From contig CAUYUJ010015303.1 in the NCBI GenBank assembly GCA_963575745.1, positions 1-64,000 of the forward strand: a DNA stretch of 64,000 bases. The letters are read 5' to 3'. Below the pieces are notes generated by a model, which worked only from the letters and a program-made list of their open reading frames with translations, had not been told where the DNA came from and did not search any database. Position 1 is the stretch's first letter. Each line of letters starts with the position of its first letter. A program made the position numbers and the translations under genes. The stretch is from Prorocentrum cordatum. Its lineage: Eukaryota; Sar; Dinophyceae; Prorocentrales; Prorocentraceae. Of this stretch, positions 41,135-52,142 are shown in pieces.

Positions 41135-42659
41135 AGCGCGAAGCGAAGGACCTGCTCGCGCCTCTCGTTTCAGCTTGCTGCTTGTTGCCGATTTTCCAAA
41201 ATATTATGAGACCATCCATGTCCAGGAACTCAGGGACAAGTTTCTGGGGTTCGGAGTGCCCACTTGTTTCATGAAGCTCGTTTGCAATGTATGGAAGGGG
41301 CCCCAGATCCTGCGGCTCGGGCAGCACCATGCCCAGTCGATTTTGTTCGCAACCCTGGGCCTCCCTGCAGGAGATTGATATAATGATATTTCAATCAAGG
41401 TCCATGCTGTCCGCGTGTGTCAACCGCCAGCCGCTAGTACTTTTGTTTTAGTTATATCGACGATTCCAGCGTCGGGGTGTCCAGTACAGATCGAAACATC
41501 ACCCGAGGCATGGCAGCTTCTGCAGGGAAAGATTTCAAAAAATGCGTGCGCAGTTTGAAGGCAACTCTCAATGATATGGTCGCCATCGTTTCGAGCAGCG
41601 CCTGCCTTGCGAGAGAGATATGCCGAAAACTAGGTTTTCCCAGAGAGACTGCAGTCAGCAATGTAGCATATCTTGGGATTGATCAAGCCCGCCCCGCGCC
41701 ACGCGCCCGGCCTGGCACTAGGAGCAAGCAGCGCAGTCGGTTTCAGAAGATGCGGATGCGGTTCCGAAAGCACAAGCGTTTGGCTAAAACGGTGCATGGT
41801 TGCGCCAAGCGTTCTTTCCAACGTGTTTTTAAAACCGGAGTTTCCACGGGCGCGGCCTTCGGTACAGAGGTCCAGGGCCTGAGCGACGCCGAGTGGCTCC
41901 AGTTTCGCCGTCTGCAGGCCTGGGTACATTCACCTCAGCATGGGGGCACCAGCTTGCGTGCCAAGACGGTTATTTTCGAAGACGAGAGTGCTCGATCGGC
42001 GTTAGCCCCAGCGTTGCAGTGGTGTCGGATGGTGTGGTTGGCCCAGTCTAAAAACTTATCATGCGCTCTGTTCCCTCCCCACACTCTGTCGCATGTGGAG
42101 CGAAGCTCGCGCCAGCGAGGCCACCACTTGGCATGAGAGCACAGGCCCAATCGGGAGAGCCTGCCTCGCAGCTCGTCGTGCTGGGTGGGTGGCTTCCGAT
42201 CCGCTGCTTTGGCGGGATCACAACGATCTCGAAATTAACGTCGGCCAAGTAACACCTGCCTTGCAGTTCGATCTGTTGGCGGCAGGGCTCCCGCGTCAGC
42301 ATGAGCTTTCTTTGGCACGTCAGCTCCGCCTGCCGGCAGGGCATTGTGCGATTTTTGATGTGATTCGTAGTGCTGCCTGTTCTCAGAAAAGTATGAGGTT
42401 CTCGAGGTATCAACGTTTCTTGGCCCGGTGCTGTGCGTGCGACGGCCTCTGGACCGAGCGTGCTCGCCTGGCAGGGTACAAGACGGCGGGCCGCTGCCAG
42501 TGCGGTCAAGTAGATACTGTTCACCATCGATTATACACGTGCACCCTGCCGGAAGTCCAGGCAGCGAGGGCCTGGGCAGAGGTTCCTGAGCAGTTTTTGG
42601 ACGTTGCGAGGGATAGCGATGATCCGCCGACCCCAGAGGCGTGTGCGATATCCTTCTGA
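41135..42659 (+). pseudogene. LINE 4, 5'-truncated reverse transcriptase fragment
   Basis: The first recognisable piece is RT motif A (LLVADFPKYYETIHVQEL, from about 41175), followed by GFGVPTCFMKLVCNVWKG. After frame damage around 41378-41440, including a TAG at 41435, the catalytic box YIDD appears at 41453-41464. The thumb and linker region continues (MAASAGKDFKK, VAYLGIDQARPAP). A shift near 42100 moves to a third frame carrying the C-terminal finger (CQCGQVDTVHHRLYTC, near 42490) and a stop at 42657-42659. Endonuclease and ORF1 are missing. The YIDD box and finger spacing differ from LINE 3, so it is another family. The left edge meets a CTC run. Confidence 0.82.
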
Positions 42660-42689
42660 GCTGGATACCACACCCGACAATTTTTCGCC

Positions 42690-43107
42690 CCAAACCGCCC
42701 CGCCGTCGACCTGATCCGACACCCCCACCCCGCCTTGGGACCACGAATTCTCGCCCAAAATCGACCAACACCCTCCTCCATGCCCCGGCACCTCCACCCC
42801 TTGGAGCTTTTGTTTTTGTGCCCCCCCACCCCAAGAAGTCTCGCCCAAAATCGACCAACACCCCCCTTCATGCTCCAGCACCCCCACCCCTTGGAGCGTT
42901 TGTTTTTTGTGCTCCCCACCCCACGATGTCTCGCCCAAAATCGACCAACACTCCCCTCCATGCCCCGGCACCCCCAATCCTTCGAGCCTCTGTTTTTAGC
43001 CCCCCACCTTACGAATTCTCGCCCAAAATCGACCAACACTCTCCTCCATGCCCCACTCCTGGGAGCCTCGATTTTTGGACACCCCCACCCCGCGAATTCT
43101 CGCCCAA
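42690..43107. repeat. 90-bp satellite (satellite B), first block
   Basis: CCCAAAATCGACCAACAC recurs at 42754, 42844, 42934 and 43022, a period of about 90 bp. The block starts with GCCGTCGACCTGATCCGACA and runs into the assembly gap. A nearly identical block is at 46076-46715. Confidence 0.93.
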
Positions 43108-43207
43108 NNNNNNNNNNNNNNNNNNNNNNNNNNNNNNNNNNNNNNNNNNNNNNNNNNNNNNNNNNNNNNNNNNNNNNNNNNNNNNNNNNNNNNNNNNNNN
43201 NNNNNNN
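43108..43207. other. Assembly gap (100 N)
   Basis: Exactly 100 unknown bases, a conventional placeholder. The sequence changes from satellite B to satellite A across it, so the true length and order are unknown. Confidence 0.99.
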
Positions 43208-46075
43208 GGCATTCCCACCCCGAGAGAACTCTGTTCTTGGGACCTCCCACTCGACAAATTCTAGCCCAGATCATACCCACGCCCCCCACCTGGCCCCTTC
43301 CTGGTCTGGCATTCTCACCCCGAGAGAGTTCTATTCTTGGGACCCCCCACTCGACAACGTCTGGCCCAGAACCTACCCACGCCCCCCACCTGGCCCCTTC
43401 CTGTTCTGCCATTCTGACCCCGAGAGAACTCTGTTCTTGAGCACCCCCACTCGACAACTTCTGGGCCAGAAATCCTACCAACGCCCCCCACCTAGCCCCT
43501 CTTCCTGGTTTTGGCATTCTTCACCCCGGAGAGCACTCGGTTCTGGGGCCCCCCACTCGACAAATTCTGGCCCAGAACCTATACCCACGGCCCCCCACCT
43601 GGCCCCACACCCTGGTCTGGCATTCTCTCACCCGACAAGAATTCTGTTTCTCGGACCCCCCACTCGGGACAAATTTCTGGCCCGGGATTCCTACCCAACG
43701 CCCCCCACCTGGCCCTTCCTAGGTTCTGGCATGCTCACCCGAGTAACACTTTTTCTTGGGACTATCATCTCGACAAACCTTTCGCACCCAGACCCTACCC
43801 ACGCCCCCCACCCGGCCCCTGCCTCGTCTGGCATTCTCACCCCGAGAGAACTACCTTCTTGGGACCCTCCACTCGACAAATTCTGGCCCAGAGCCTGCCC
43901 ACGCCCCCCACCTGGCCCTCTCCTGCTCTGGCATTCCCACCCCGAGAGAACTCTGTTCTTCGGACCCCCCACTCGACAAATTCTGGCCCAGATCATACCC
44001 ACGCTCCCCACCTGGCCCCCTCCTGGTCTGGCATTCTCACCCGAGGGGGGGGAAATCTTTGTTCTTTGGAAACCATCACTCGACAATATTCTTCGCCAGC
44101 CCTACCCACGCCCCCCCCACCTGGCCTCCTTCCTGGCCCCCTGGCATTTCCCACCCCGATGGGGAGAACTCTCTGTCTTGGGACCCTCCACCTCGGAACC
44201 AAAATTCTAGCCCAGACCATACCCACAGCCCCCCACCTGGCCCCTTTCCTGGTGTATGGCTGGCTCACCCGAGGGGGAAGAAAAACTTTGTTCTTGGGAC
44301 CCATCACTCGACAAATCCTTCGCCCAGACCCTACCCACGCCCCCCACCCGGCCCCTGCCTCGTCTGGCATGCTCACCCCGAGAGAGTTATATTCTTGGGA
44401 CCCTCCACTCGACAAATTCTGGCCCAGAACCTGCCCACGCCCCCCACCTGGCCCCCTCCTGGTCTGGCATTCCTCACCCCGAGAGAACTCTGTTCTTGGG
44501 ACCCCCCACTCGACAAATTCTAGCCCAGATCATACCCACGCCCCCCACCTGGCCCCTTCCTGGTCTGGCATTCTCACCCCGAGAGAGTTCTATTCTTGGG
44601 ACCCCCCACTCGACAACTTCTGGCCCAGAACCTACCCACGCTCCCCACCTGGCCCCTTCCTGTTCTGCCATTCTGACCCCGAGAGAACTCTGTTCTTGAG
44701 CACCCCCACTCGACAACTTCTGGGCCAGATCCTACCCACGCCCCCCACCTGGCCCCTTCCTGGTTTGGCATTCTCACCCCGAGAGCACTCTGTTCTTGGG
44801 GCCCCCCACTCGACAAATTCTGGCCCAAAACCTACCCGCGCCCCCCACCTGGCCCCTCCCTCGTCTGGCATTCTCACCCCGACAGAATTCTGTTCTCGGA
44901 CCCCCCACTCGACAACTTCTGGTTCGGATCCTACCCACACCCCCCACCTGGCCCCTTCCTGGTCTGGCATGCTCGCCCCGAGAACACTTTTTCCTTGGGA
45001 CCCATCACTCGACAAACCCTTCGCCCAGACCCTACCCACGCCCCCCACCCGGCCCCTGCCTCGTCTGGCATTCTCACCCCGAGAGAACGACCCTTCTTGG
45101 GACCCTCCACTCGACAAGTTCTGGCCCAGAACCTGCCCACGCCCCCCACCTGGCCCTCTCCTGGACTGGCATTCCCACCCCGAGAGAACGCTGTTCTTGG
45201 GACCCCCCACTCGACAAATTCTGGCCCAGATCATACCCACGCCCCCCACCTGGCCCCTTCCTGGTCTGGCATTCTCACCATGAGAAAACTTTGTTCTTGG
45301 GCCCCATCACTCGACAAATTCTTCGCCCAGACCCTACCCACGCCCCTCACCCGGCCCCTGCCTCGTCTGGCATTCTCACCCCGAGAGAATTATATTCTTG
45401 GGACCCTCCACTCGACAAATTCTGGCCCAGAACCTGCCCACGCCCCCCACCTGGCCCTCTCCTGCTCTGGCATTCCCACTCCGAGAGAACTCTGTTCTTC
45501 GGAACCCCCACTCGACAAATTCTGGCCCAGATCATACCCACGCCCCCCACCTGGCCCCTTCCTGGTCTGGCATTCTCACCCCGAGAAAACTCTAGTTCTT
45601 GGGACCCCCCACTCGACAAATTCTGGCCCAGAACCTACCCACGCCCCCCCTGGCCCTTTGGTCTGCCATTTCTGACCCCGACAGAACTCTGTTGTTGAGA
45701 GCCCCCACTCGTCAACTTCTGGCCCAGAACCTATCCGCGCCCCCCACCTGGTCCCTTCCTGGTCTGGCATTCTCACCCCGAGAGAACTCTGTGCTTGGGA
45801 TCCCCCACTCGACAAATTCAGGCTCAGAACCTACCCGCGCCGTCCACCCGCCCCCTTCCTGGTCTGGCATTCTCACCCCGAGAGAACTCTGTTCTTGGAA
45901 CCCCCACTCGACAAATTCTCGCCCAGAACCTACCCACGGCCCCCACCTGGCCACTCCCTGGTCTGGCATTCTCACTCCGAGAAAACTCCGTTCTTGGGAC
46001 CCACCACTCGACAAATTCGGATCCAGAATCTATCCACGCCCCCCACCTGGCCCCTCCCTGGTCTGGCATTCTCGC
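43208..46075. repeat. 100-bp satellite (satellite A), long block
   Basis: About 28 units of roughly 100 bp. Each contains CATTCTCACCCCGAGAGAAC, TTGGGACCCCCCACTCGACA, TTCTGGCCCAGA and CCCACGCCCCCCACCTGGCC. Some units carry 1-5 bp insertions, which shift the frames. The Pro/Thr/His-rich frames of up to several hundred residues are repeat translations. Confidence 0.95.
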
Positions 46076-46715
46076 CCCGCCGTCGACCTGATCCGACACC
46101 CCCACCCCGCCTTGGGACCACGAGTTCTCGCCCAAAATCGACCAACACCCTCCTCCATGCCCCGGCACCTCCACCCCTTGGAGCTTTTGTTTTTGTGGCC
46201 CCCCACCCCAAGAAGTCTCGCCCAAAATCGACCAACACCCCCCTTCATGCTCCAGCACCCCCACCCCTTGGAGCGTTTGTTTTTTGGGCTCCCCACCCCA
46301 CGATGTCTCGCCCAAAATCGACCAACACTCCCCTCCATGCCCCGGCACCCCCAATCCTTCGAGCCTCTGTCTTTTAGCCCCCCACCTTACGAATTCTCGC
46401 CCAAAATCGACCAACACTCTCCTCCATGCCCCGACACCTCCACTCCTGGGAGCCTCGATTTTTGGACACCCCCACCCCGCGAATTCTCGCCCAAAATCGA
46501 CCCACACCTCTCCTCTATGCCCCCTCCATGCCCCGGCACCCCCAACCTTTGGAGCGTCGGTTTTTGGATCCCCCCACCCCACGATTTCTCCCCCAAAATC
46601 GACCAACACTCCCCTCCATGCCCCCTCCATGCCCCGACACCCCCAACCTTTGGAGCCTTTGTTTTTGAAGCCCCCCATCCCACGACTTCTCGCCTAAAAT
46701 CGACGAACACCTCCC
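46076..46715. repeat. 90-bp satellite (satellite B), second block
   Basis: Begins with the same GCCGTCGACCTGATCCGACA as 42705 and follows it unit by unit for about 400 bp with few differences. It then continues with two or three more units. The near-identity implies a segmental duplication. Confidence 0.94.
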
Positions 46716-47345
46716 TCCATATTCTCACCCCGAGGGAAAACTGTTCTTGGGACCCCCCGCTCGACAAATCCTGGCCCCGAACCTACCCACGCCCCCCACC
46801 TTGCTCCCTGGTCTGGCATTCTCACTCCGAGAGAACTCTCTCCTTGGGACCCACCACTCGTCAAATTCTGGCCCAGAACCTGGCCACGCCCCCCGCCTGG
46901 CCCCCTCCTGGTCTGGCAGTCTCACCCCGAGCGACCGCTGTTCTTGGGACCCCCCGCTCGACAAATCCTGGCCCAGAACCCGCCCACGCCCCCCACCTGG
47001 CCCCCTCCTGGTCTGGCATTCTCACCCCGAGAGCACTCTGCTCTTGGGACCCCCCACTCGACAAATTCTGTCCAAGAACCCCCCCGCTCGACAATTCCAC
47101 GGCCAGACTCTACCGACGCCCCCCACCTGGCCCCTTCCTGGTCTGGCATTCTCACCCCGAGAGAACTCTGTTCTTGGGCCCCCCCCCCACTCGACAATTC
47201 CTGGCGCAGAACCCACCGACGCCCTCCACCTGGCGCCTTCCTGATCTGGCCTTCTCACCCCCAGAGAACTCTGTTCTTCGAACCCCCCGCTCGACAACTC
47301 CTGGCCCGCCAGCTACCAACGCCCCCCTCTAGACCCCCGCCTGGC
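46716..47345. repeat. 100-bp satellite (satellite A), second block
   Basis: Six or so further satellite A units, increasingly diverged towards 47345, where the sequence becomes unique about 50 bp before the end of the Helitron reading frames. Confidence 0.93.
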
Positions 47346-47393
47346 CTAGCATCTATACCCCCGGCCCACGCAGCGTCTACAATGGAACCCCCA

Positions 47394-49682
47394 TCATCCC
47401 CGGCCCAGGACACGCCTCGATTCGTTCCCGGCCGGGGGGGGAGGGGGGGCACTCACCCAACACATGACACCTACGTTGTCCTGTCTTTTTGTCACCAACA
47501 TGGTGCTTCGCCTGGCGACCTCCTTCTTCCTCCGCTCTTCATCTGCGAAACACTTGTTGCACCTCTGCGTCCCATCCGACTTCTTCGTCGTCCGCTTCGC
47601 CAACCAGCTGCTGAAATCTCCTTTATCGACAGCATCCTTGCAAGCTACGCATCTCCAGACTCCACGCGGGAGCTTCGCGCGAGCGACGCAGCGCATGCAC
47701 TTGCGGTGTCGGTTGGCCACGCCGCCCCACATCCACCTGGAAAAGCATTCACGCCCCTGCACCACCTCGCACTCAACGCAGGCCTTCTCATCCTTCCTCG
47801 TCGCAGTGCCGGCGCAGCGCTTGCACTTGCGATCTCGATCTGCCACGCCCTCCCACATCCACTTCGAAAAGCATTCGCGCCGCTGCGTCACATCGCACAC
47901 AACGCAGACCTTCTCGTCCCTCCGCGCCGCATTGTCCCGTTCTGCAGCCGCAGCGTTGATGCACTGGGTACACGCAATCGACGCTTCGGAGGCGTTGCCC
48001 AACTGGTGAGCGGAAAACTCGGCCTGTTTCTTCGCCGCCCCACATTTCGAGCACACAACTCGTTTTGCTTCCTTGGCGCGCTTTCTTTCCGCCTCTTCCT
48101 CCAATATCTTACACGCTTTGCACTTCCGCTCCTCTGCGTTCCGCTCAGTCCTCGCAAATTCGTCCACCACCTTCTCCACGCCGCAGCGGGAACACGTCAG
48201 GTGCTTCTTCAGCTCCTCGCACTCTGCGCACATCCCCCCTCTACACCGGCTGTTCCCTGCAAGCTCCCACTGGTACGGCGCGAACGCTCCAGCGTACTTC
48301 CGATCCTCGCACACGCGGCAACTCCGTCTCTCGGGGCAGTCCACGCAGCGCCGCGTCGTCAACTTCGACGAGTGGTGCTGTGACGCGTGGAAAGCCTCCT
48401 GGCACTTCCATAGCCCACACTCCATGCATTGCCACGGTGCGCCCGCCCTCTTCTTATCTTCCAGGCACACGCTGCACACGCGGAGCCCGTCTGCGCGGCT
48501 CCACTGCCCGACTGTTGGGTACATGTTCTTGTACTTCGTGCACCCGCAGACCGCGCACCTGCCAGACGGCATGAACTCCCGCTCTATCGCCCCCCAGTCC
48601 AATTCTTCTCCGCGCAACGTGCGCAGCAGTAAGTCCGGGCCCTTCCGTTCGTCCTTCTTCTGATACGGCGCAATATCGAAAGGACGAAGGATCAGCATGT
48701 CCTCGCGACGCTGCACCCGCGTCAGTGCCACGTAGCTCGACAGAGGTGACGTGCCCCCGCCGATGCTCAGGTCCACTATGACACCTTGCTTGAACGTCTG
48801 CCCCTGCGCCGCATGGGCCGTCACTCCGAAGGCCGGGGCCAGTGGGAACTGCCGTCTTTTGACTTTCAGTCGCGGATGCGGACGGCCCTTGTCCACGAAC
48901 CAATCCTTCTTCTGCGGACTCACGGGGTACAAGCCGGGCGTATTCAATCCCTCGATCGTCCGCTGGCATGCCTTCCTGCCGCCGTTCCCGTCATCGCCTT
49001 CGTCGAACAACACGAAAATCACTTTCGGCGTCTTCTTCAATATAGTCTCCCCGCCGCGCGTGACTCGATCATCGACGCCGTCCCCGTCGCATGCCCAGGA
49101 TTGCACCCGGCCCACGTGACCGCGCAGCAGGTTTTTGTCCTCGCTTCGATCGATATGATCGGTCAGAGCGACGGGCATGCCTTCAGCGATGGGCAAGAAG
49201 CCGTACAAGTCCCCGCTCTCTTTGTCGTGGCGTTGGAGCCATGCCATCTTCTGCTGCGGCAGATCCGGCCGCTCCCGGAGCGCCTCTGGCGTGGGCGTAT
49301 CTCGCGCCGGGACGTACACCATCGGCTTTCTGTGCTTGCGTGCGTACTGGACCGCACGGAGCTTGTTCGCCTCGCACTTCACGTCGTTGTTTGGGAACAC
49401 CCCTGGCGCCACGAGGAACTTGTCTGACTGCAGACGCGGGTCGTCGGGGCCATCCACCACGAGCTTGCGGCGTGCGCGTTCCGCTCTGCACACCTTGCAC
49501 TCCTGCTCGCGGATATCTTTCGGCGTTACGGGCCGTTTCCGTCGTTGCCCCGCGCTTGACGACTCTGCATCCCTTCCGCCACTACACAATTCCCGACACG
49601 CCCGATTGCCGCAGCATACGTCCCCCCCCCAACCAGCTCCCAGGAACGGTGGTATGCCGGCCGTGCAAGAAAGCGTGCGCAT
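47394..49682 (-). CDS. Helitron PIF1 helicase C-terminal part with zinc-finger array
   Basis: Sense begins near 49630, after the frameshift at a C9 run. Helicase features include FGVTAHAAQGQTF (near 48815) and SSYVALTRVQRREDMLIL (near 48735), the last conserved motifs of PIF1-like helicases. From about 48560 to 47480 the protein consists of repeated Cys clusters of the pattern CxxC, about ten residues, F, W or MW, then CxxC (CVVCDVTQRRECFSKWMWEG, CVECEVVQGRECFSRWMWGG). At least seven can be counted. Spacing recalls the Stc1-type zinc domain; this is only a resemblance. Such an array could bind DNA or protein partners. The last residues (after GVMCW) are low-complexity and run to a stop at 47394. 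Confidence 0.78.
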   Translation of the reverse strand: MRTLSCTAGIPPFLGAGWGGDVCCGNRACRELCSGGRDAESSSAGQRRKRPVTPKDIREQECKVCRAERARRKLVVDGPDDPRLQSDKFLVAPGVFPNNDVKCEANKLRAVQYARKHRKPMVYVPARDTPTPEALRERPDLPQQKMAWLQRHDKESGDLYGFLPIAEGMPVALTDHIDRSEDKNLLRGHVGRVQSWACDGDGVDDRVTRGGETILKKTPKVIFVLFDEGDDGNGGRKACQRTIEGLNTPGLYPVSPQKKDWFVDKGRPHPRLKVKRRQFPLAPAFGVTAHAAQGQTFKQGVIVDLSIGGGTSPLSSYVALTRVQRREDMLILRPFDIAPYQKKDERKGPDLLLRTLRGEELDWGAIEREFMPSGRCAVCGCTKYKNMYPTVGQWSRADGLRVCSVCLEDKKRAGAPWQCMECGLWKCQEAFHASQHHSSKLTTRRCVDCPERRSCRVCEDRKYAGAFAPYQWELAGNSRCRGGMCAECEELKKHLTCSRCGVEKVVDEFARTERNAEERKCKACKILEEEAERKRAKEAKRVVCSKCGAAKKQAEFSAHQLGNASEASIACTQCINAAAAERDNAARRDEKVCVVCDVTQRRECFSKWMWEGVADRDRKCKRCAGTATRKDEKACVECEVVQGRECFSRWMWGGVANRHRKCMRCVARAKLPRGVWRCVACKDAVDKGDFSSWLAKRTTKKSDGTQRCNKCFADEERRKKEVARRSTMLVTKRQDNVGVMCWVSAPPPPPAGNESRRVLGRG

Positions 49683-51480
49683 CCGCCGACAGCGACCCTC
49701 TTCGGAATTCCTCCTGCACCTCCTTCAACCAGGCGTCGTCGCATCGCTCGCACTCTTCCAGCTCTGTCACGCCCTGAATCCCACACTCGGCTCCGCCCCA
49801 CAGTAGCGATTGCCCGTGCAACACGGGTGGCAGCGACGTGTACCTGCGCGCAGCCGAAATCCGCTCCGTGGGGACGTCAGCGAGGAAGCCTCCGTCAGGG
49901 GGGGCCAGCTGCCAGAAGTCACCACTCAGCACGACGTTTAGGCCGCCGAACGGGCGTGGAACGCCATCGTCGGCGAGTTTCGTCGTGCCCACGTCCCGAA
50001 TGACCCCGCGAAGTTTCGCGTCCACTTCTGCTAGCAGCCTGGCGCTCACCATGCTGATCTCATCGATAAAGAGCCACCTCCACTGGAGCAGTCGCTTCGC
50101 AGTCTCGTACTGCAGCTTCACGTCCTCCCCCCCCTTCTCTTCCCCCCGCTTGATGGCCGGAATGCCACGCGCATGGTGGATGGTGTCGCCTCCCAGCAGC
50201 TGAGCCATGACGGCCTGCAAGGCGGTTATCTGGAAGTGCACTCCGATAGTCCATTTCATCACCTTCTCAAACAACTCATGACGAATAATGCGAAGCACGT
50301 GCGACTTGCCGGTACCAGGGCCCCCGTGCATGCACCACTGCAGCGGCTCCCCCATGCTGCCGCCCTCACTTCCCTCGCCGTCTATCTCGCGCATGACTCG
50401 ATTCGCCACCTTCTTCACCATCTCGAACTGCTTCGCGTTCACAACGCGCCGCCCCGTCTGCTTGTCCACCCGGAACTCTAGGTCCCTGAGCCACGCGGCA
50501 ACGTCCTCCGATGTTGCGGCCTGCCCCGCGACGAAAACTGCGCCGTCAGCCTCCGCCAGTCGGTCCGCCATGGAATGCTCCTTGTTCCGAGATCTGCGCG
50601 CCTCCCTGAGTACCTGCTCAACGTCGCAGGCCTCCTCTGCGGGCCATGCGCCCAGGATCTCGCTCAACGGCGATTCGCCATCGCGAAGCCCCCACACCTG
50701 TTGCGCGACGCTCATGCCCCCTTTCGAATTTTCGTAATGGGAGACGCCTCCAGCTCCCTGCCCAGGGTCTACGTCGTCCTCCTCGCGGCTGCTGTCTCCG
50801 TCGCCGTCTTCGCGCCTCTTCCCGCCCACGCGGGATTTCAGCGCCTCGTCGAGCTGATCGAAGCCCACGTCCAACTCCTCGTCGCTCACGTCTTCGTCGG
50901 CCCCGCCCCCCGCTTCTTCAGTGTCTCGTGGCCTGACGCGGTGCACACTCAGGAAGTTGCCCACGTACCGCGCGGCTTCCTTCGTCTGCACCCCGCCGTC
51001 CAGCCACGCCACCATGGCCGCGTCCCACGTCGGCGCGTCGCCGCGCAGGCTCCCTGCGAACACGACGTGCGCGTCGGCCGCGTCGGGCCTCAACGTCCAC
51101 GGGTGGAAATACGTCATGACAATGCGCGCAGATCGCTCCGCTTCTCCAGGACGTCCGCGGGGCACGGGCGCTCCGAAAAAGGTTGGTGCCTTGGGTCTCT
51201 CGTTCCGCTTGAGCACCCACATGTGACGAAGGTGGGCGCACCCGTCTGTCTCTGGGTAAGGCACCCAATCCACGCCTCCTCCTTCCTTCACCACGTAGTC
51301 CTCCCCAGGTTCCAGGTCCTGCTCGAATCTAGGGTTCTTGCAATTCTCGCGCACCTTTTCCCTGCCTTCTGCGTCAAGACGGCGCGATGCCGGGGATGGT
51401 CCGCATCCCCGAGTCTCGTGGGGAACGACACCAACACCGGCGTCCAGAACGTCGCGAACTCGTACGGCGACAAGTGCCAC
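49582..51480 (-). CDS. Helitron PIF1 helicase N-terminal part
   Basis: Sense starts near 51400, where the previous frame (Rep tyrosine ORF) loses similarity; residues before that are out of frame. The connecting region LEPGEDYV, DWVPYPE, TYFHPWTLRP is the conserved Helitron link between Rep and helicase. Walker A is CMHGGPGTGKSHVL (about 50300-50340), Walker B LFIDEISMVSARLL (about 50035-50075), followed by LNVVLSGDFWQLAPPDGG (near 49910). FLHGRHTTVPGSW (near 49660) is typical, just before the frame breaks at the C9 run 49622-49630. The enzyme unwinds DNA during rolling-circle transposition. Confidence 0.85.
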   Translation of the reverse strand: MALVAVRVRDVLDAGVGVVPHETRGCGPSPASRRLDAEGREKVRENCKNPRFEQDLEPGEDYVVKEGGGVDWVPYPETDGCAHLRHMWVLKRNERPKAPTFFGAPVPRGRPGEAERSARIVMTYFHPWTLRPDAADAHVVFAGSLRGDAPTWDAAMVAWLDGGVQTKEAARYVGNFLSVHRVRPRDTEEAGGGADEDVSDEELDVGFDQLDEALKSRVGGKRREDGDGDSSREEDDVDPGQGAGGVSHYENSKGGMSVAQQVWGLRDGESPLSEILGAWPAEEACDVEQVLREARRSRNKEHSMADRLAEADGAVFVAGQAATSEDVAAWLRDLEFRVDKQTGRRVVNAKQFEMVKKVANRVMREIDGEGSEGGSMGEPLQWCMHGGPGTGKSHVLRIIRHELFEKVMKWTIGVHFQITALQAVMAQLLGGDTIHHARGIPAIKRGEEKGGEDVKLQYETAKRLLQWRWLFIDEISMVSARLLAEVDAKLRGVIRDVGTTKLADDGVPRPFGGLNVVLSGDFWQLAPPDGGFLADVPTERISAARRYTSLPPVLHGQSLLWGGAECGIQGVTELEECERCDDAWLKEVQEEFRRGSLSADAHAFLHGRHTTVPGSWLGGGRMLRQSGVSGIV

Positions 51481-52103
51481 AGGTCGGGCACGTTCGGTCG
51501 CAGCCCATACAACATGGACACGTCTCGGAAGGCCACCTTTCTGCGTCTCCTCTGCCGCATGTCCACTTCAGCGAACTGCGCTTTGCGCCCGCCTGCCGCG
51601 CGATCTGCCAGGCGCTCGACCAAGTCCACGTACTCGCGTCCATAAAAGGCCGTGGTCTGGCACGACTTCAGCGATTCCGCCGCAGTGACGTCGTCCTCCC
51701 TCGCGAACGCCCTCATGTTCGCACACTCCACTTGCCCCCGCACGATGCCCTTGCCGTACGCGTCGCTCATGATTCGGTTCGCTACTCTCTTCCCGATCCG
51801 ATTCGAACTCTCGCCCTGCAGCTGCCTGCCAAGTTTCTCTATTCCCTTGCAGCACTCCTTCACTTCGTGAAAAGCCATGGGTTGCCGCTTCGTGCAGTAG
51901 TCGCAGGCGTATCCTGCCTGTGCGTCCTGTGCCATCTGCGCGACCTTGATGATCGCTGCGTCGTTGAGCTTCTTATCGCACGCTTTCCCGCACGTACAAC
52001 AAACCTCTGTGATGGGGAACCGATACGGCAATTGCACGTCCGAATTGAACCGTTGCGCGGACAACATGCATGGATGCGTGCCGTTCAGACTCGCGTGATT
52101 CAT
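51288..52103 (-). CDS. Helitron Rep domain, tyrosine region
   Basis: Continues in the same frame as the large upstream ORF; only the TAG at 52145-52143 separates them, and AGRRNRTGNLHGP bridges to the ATG at 52103. NGTHPCMLSAQRFNSDVQ and PYRFPIT are characteristic Helitron sequence. GYACDYCTKRQPMAFHEVKE (near 51890) holds the YxxxY pair where the Rep catalytic tyrosines are expected. Later DLWHLSPYEF matches the conserved Helitron block before the helicase. After about 51400 the frame is no longer meaningful. Without readthrough of the amber codon this part would be separated from the HUH motif. Confidence 0.82.
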   Translation of the reverse strand: MNHASLNGTHPCMLSAQRFNSDVQLPYRFPITEVCCTCGKACDKKLNDAAIIKVAQMAQDAQAGYACDYCTKRQPMAFHEVKECCKGIEKLGRQLQGESSNRIGKRVANRIMSDAYGKGIVRGQVECANMRAFAREDDVTAAESLKSCQTTAFYGREYVDLVERLADRAAGGRKAQFAEVDMRQRRRRKVAFRDVSMLYGLRPNVPDLWHLSPYEFATFWTPVLVSFPTRLGDADHPRHRAVLTQKAGKRCARIARTLDSSRTWNLGRTTW

Positions 52104-52142
52104 CGGCCCGTGCAGGTTTCCCGTCCGATTCCGTCGCCCTGC

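Noticed and set aside
43208-47332. Pro/Thr/His-rich frames of up to 590 residues
   Set aside because: They follow the 100-bp satellite and change phase at each small insertion; equivalent frames exist in all phases.
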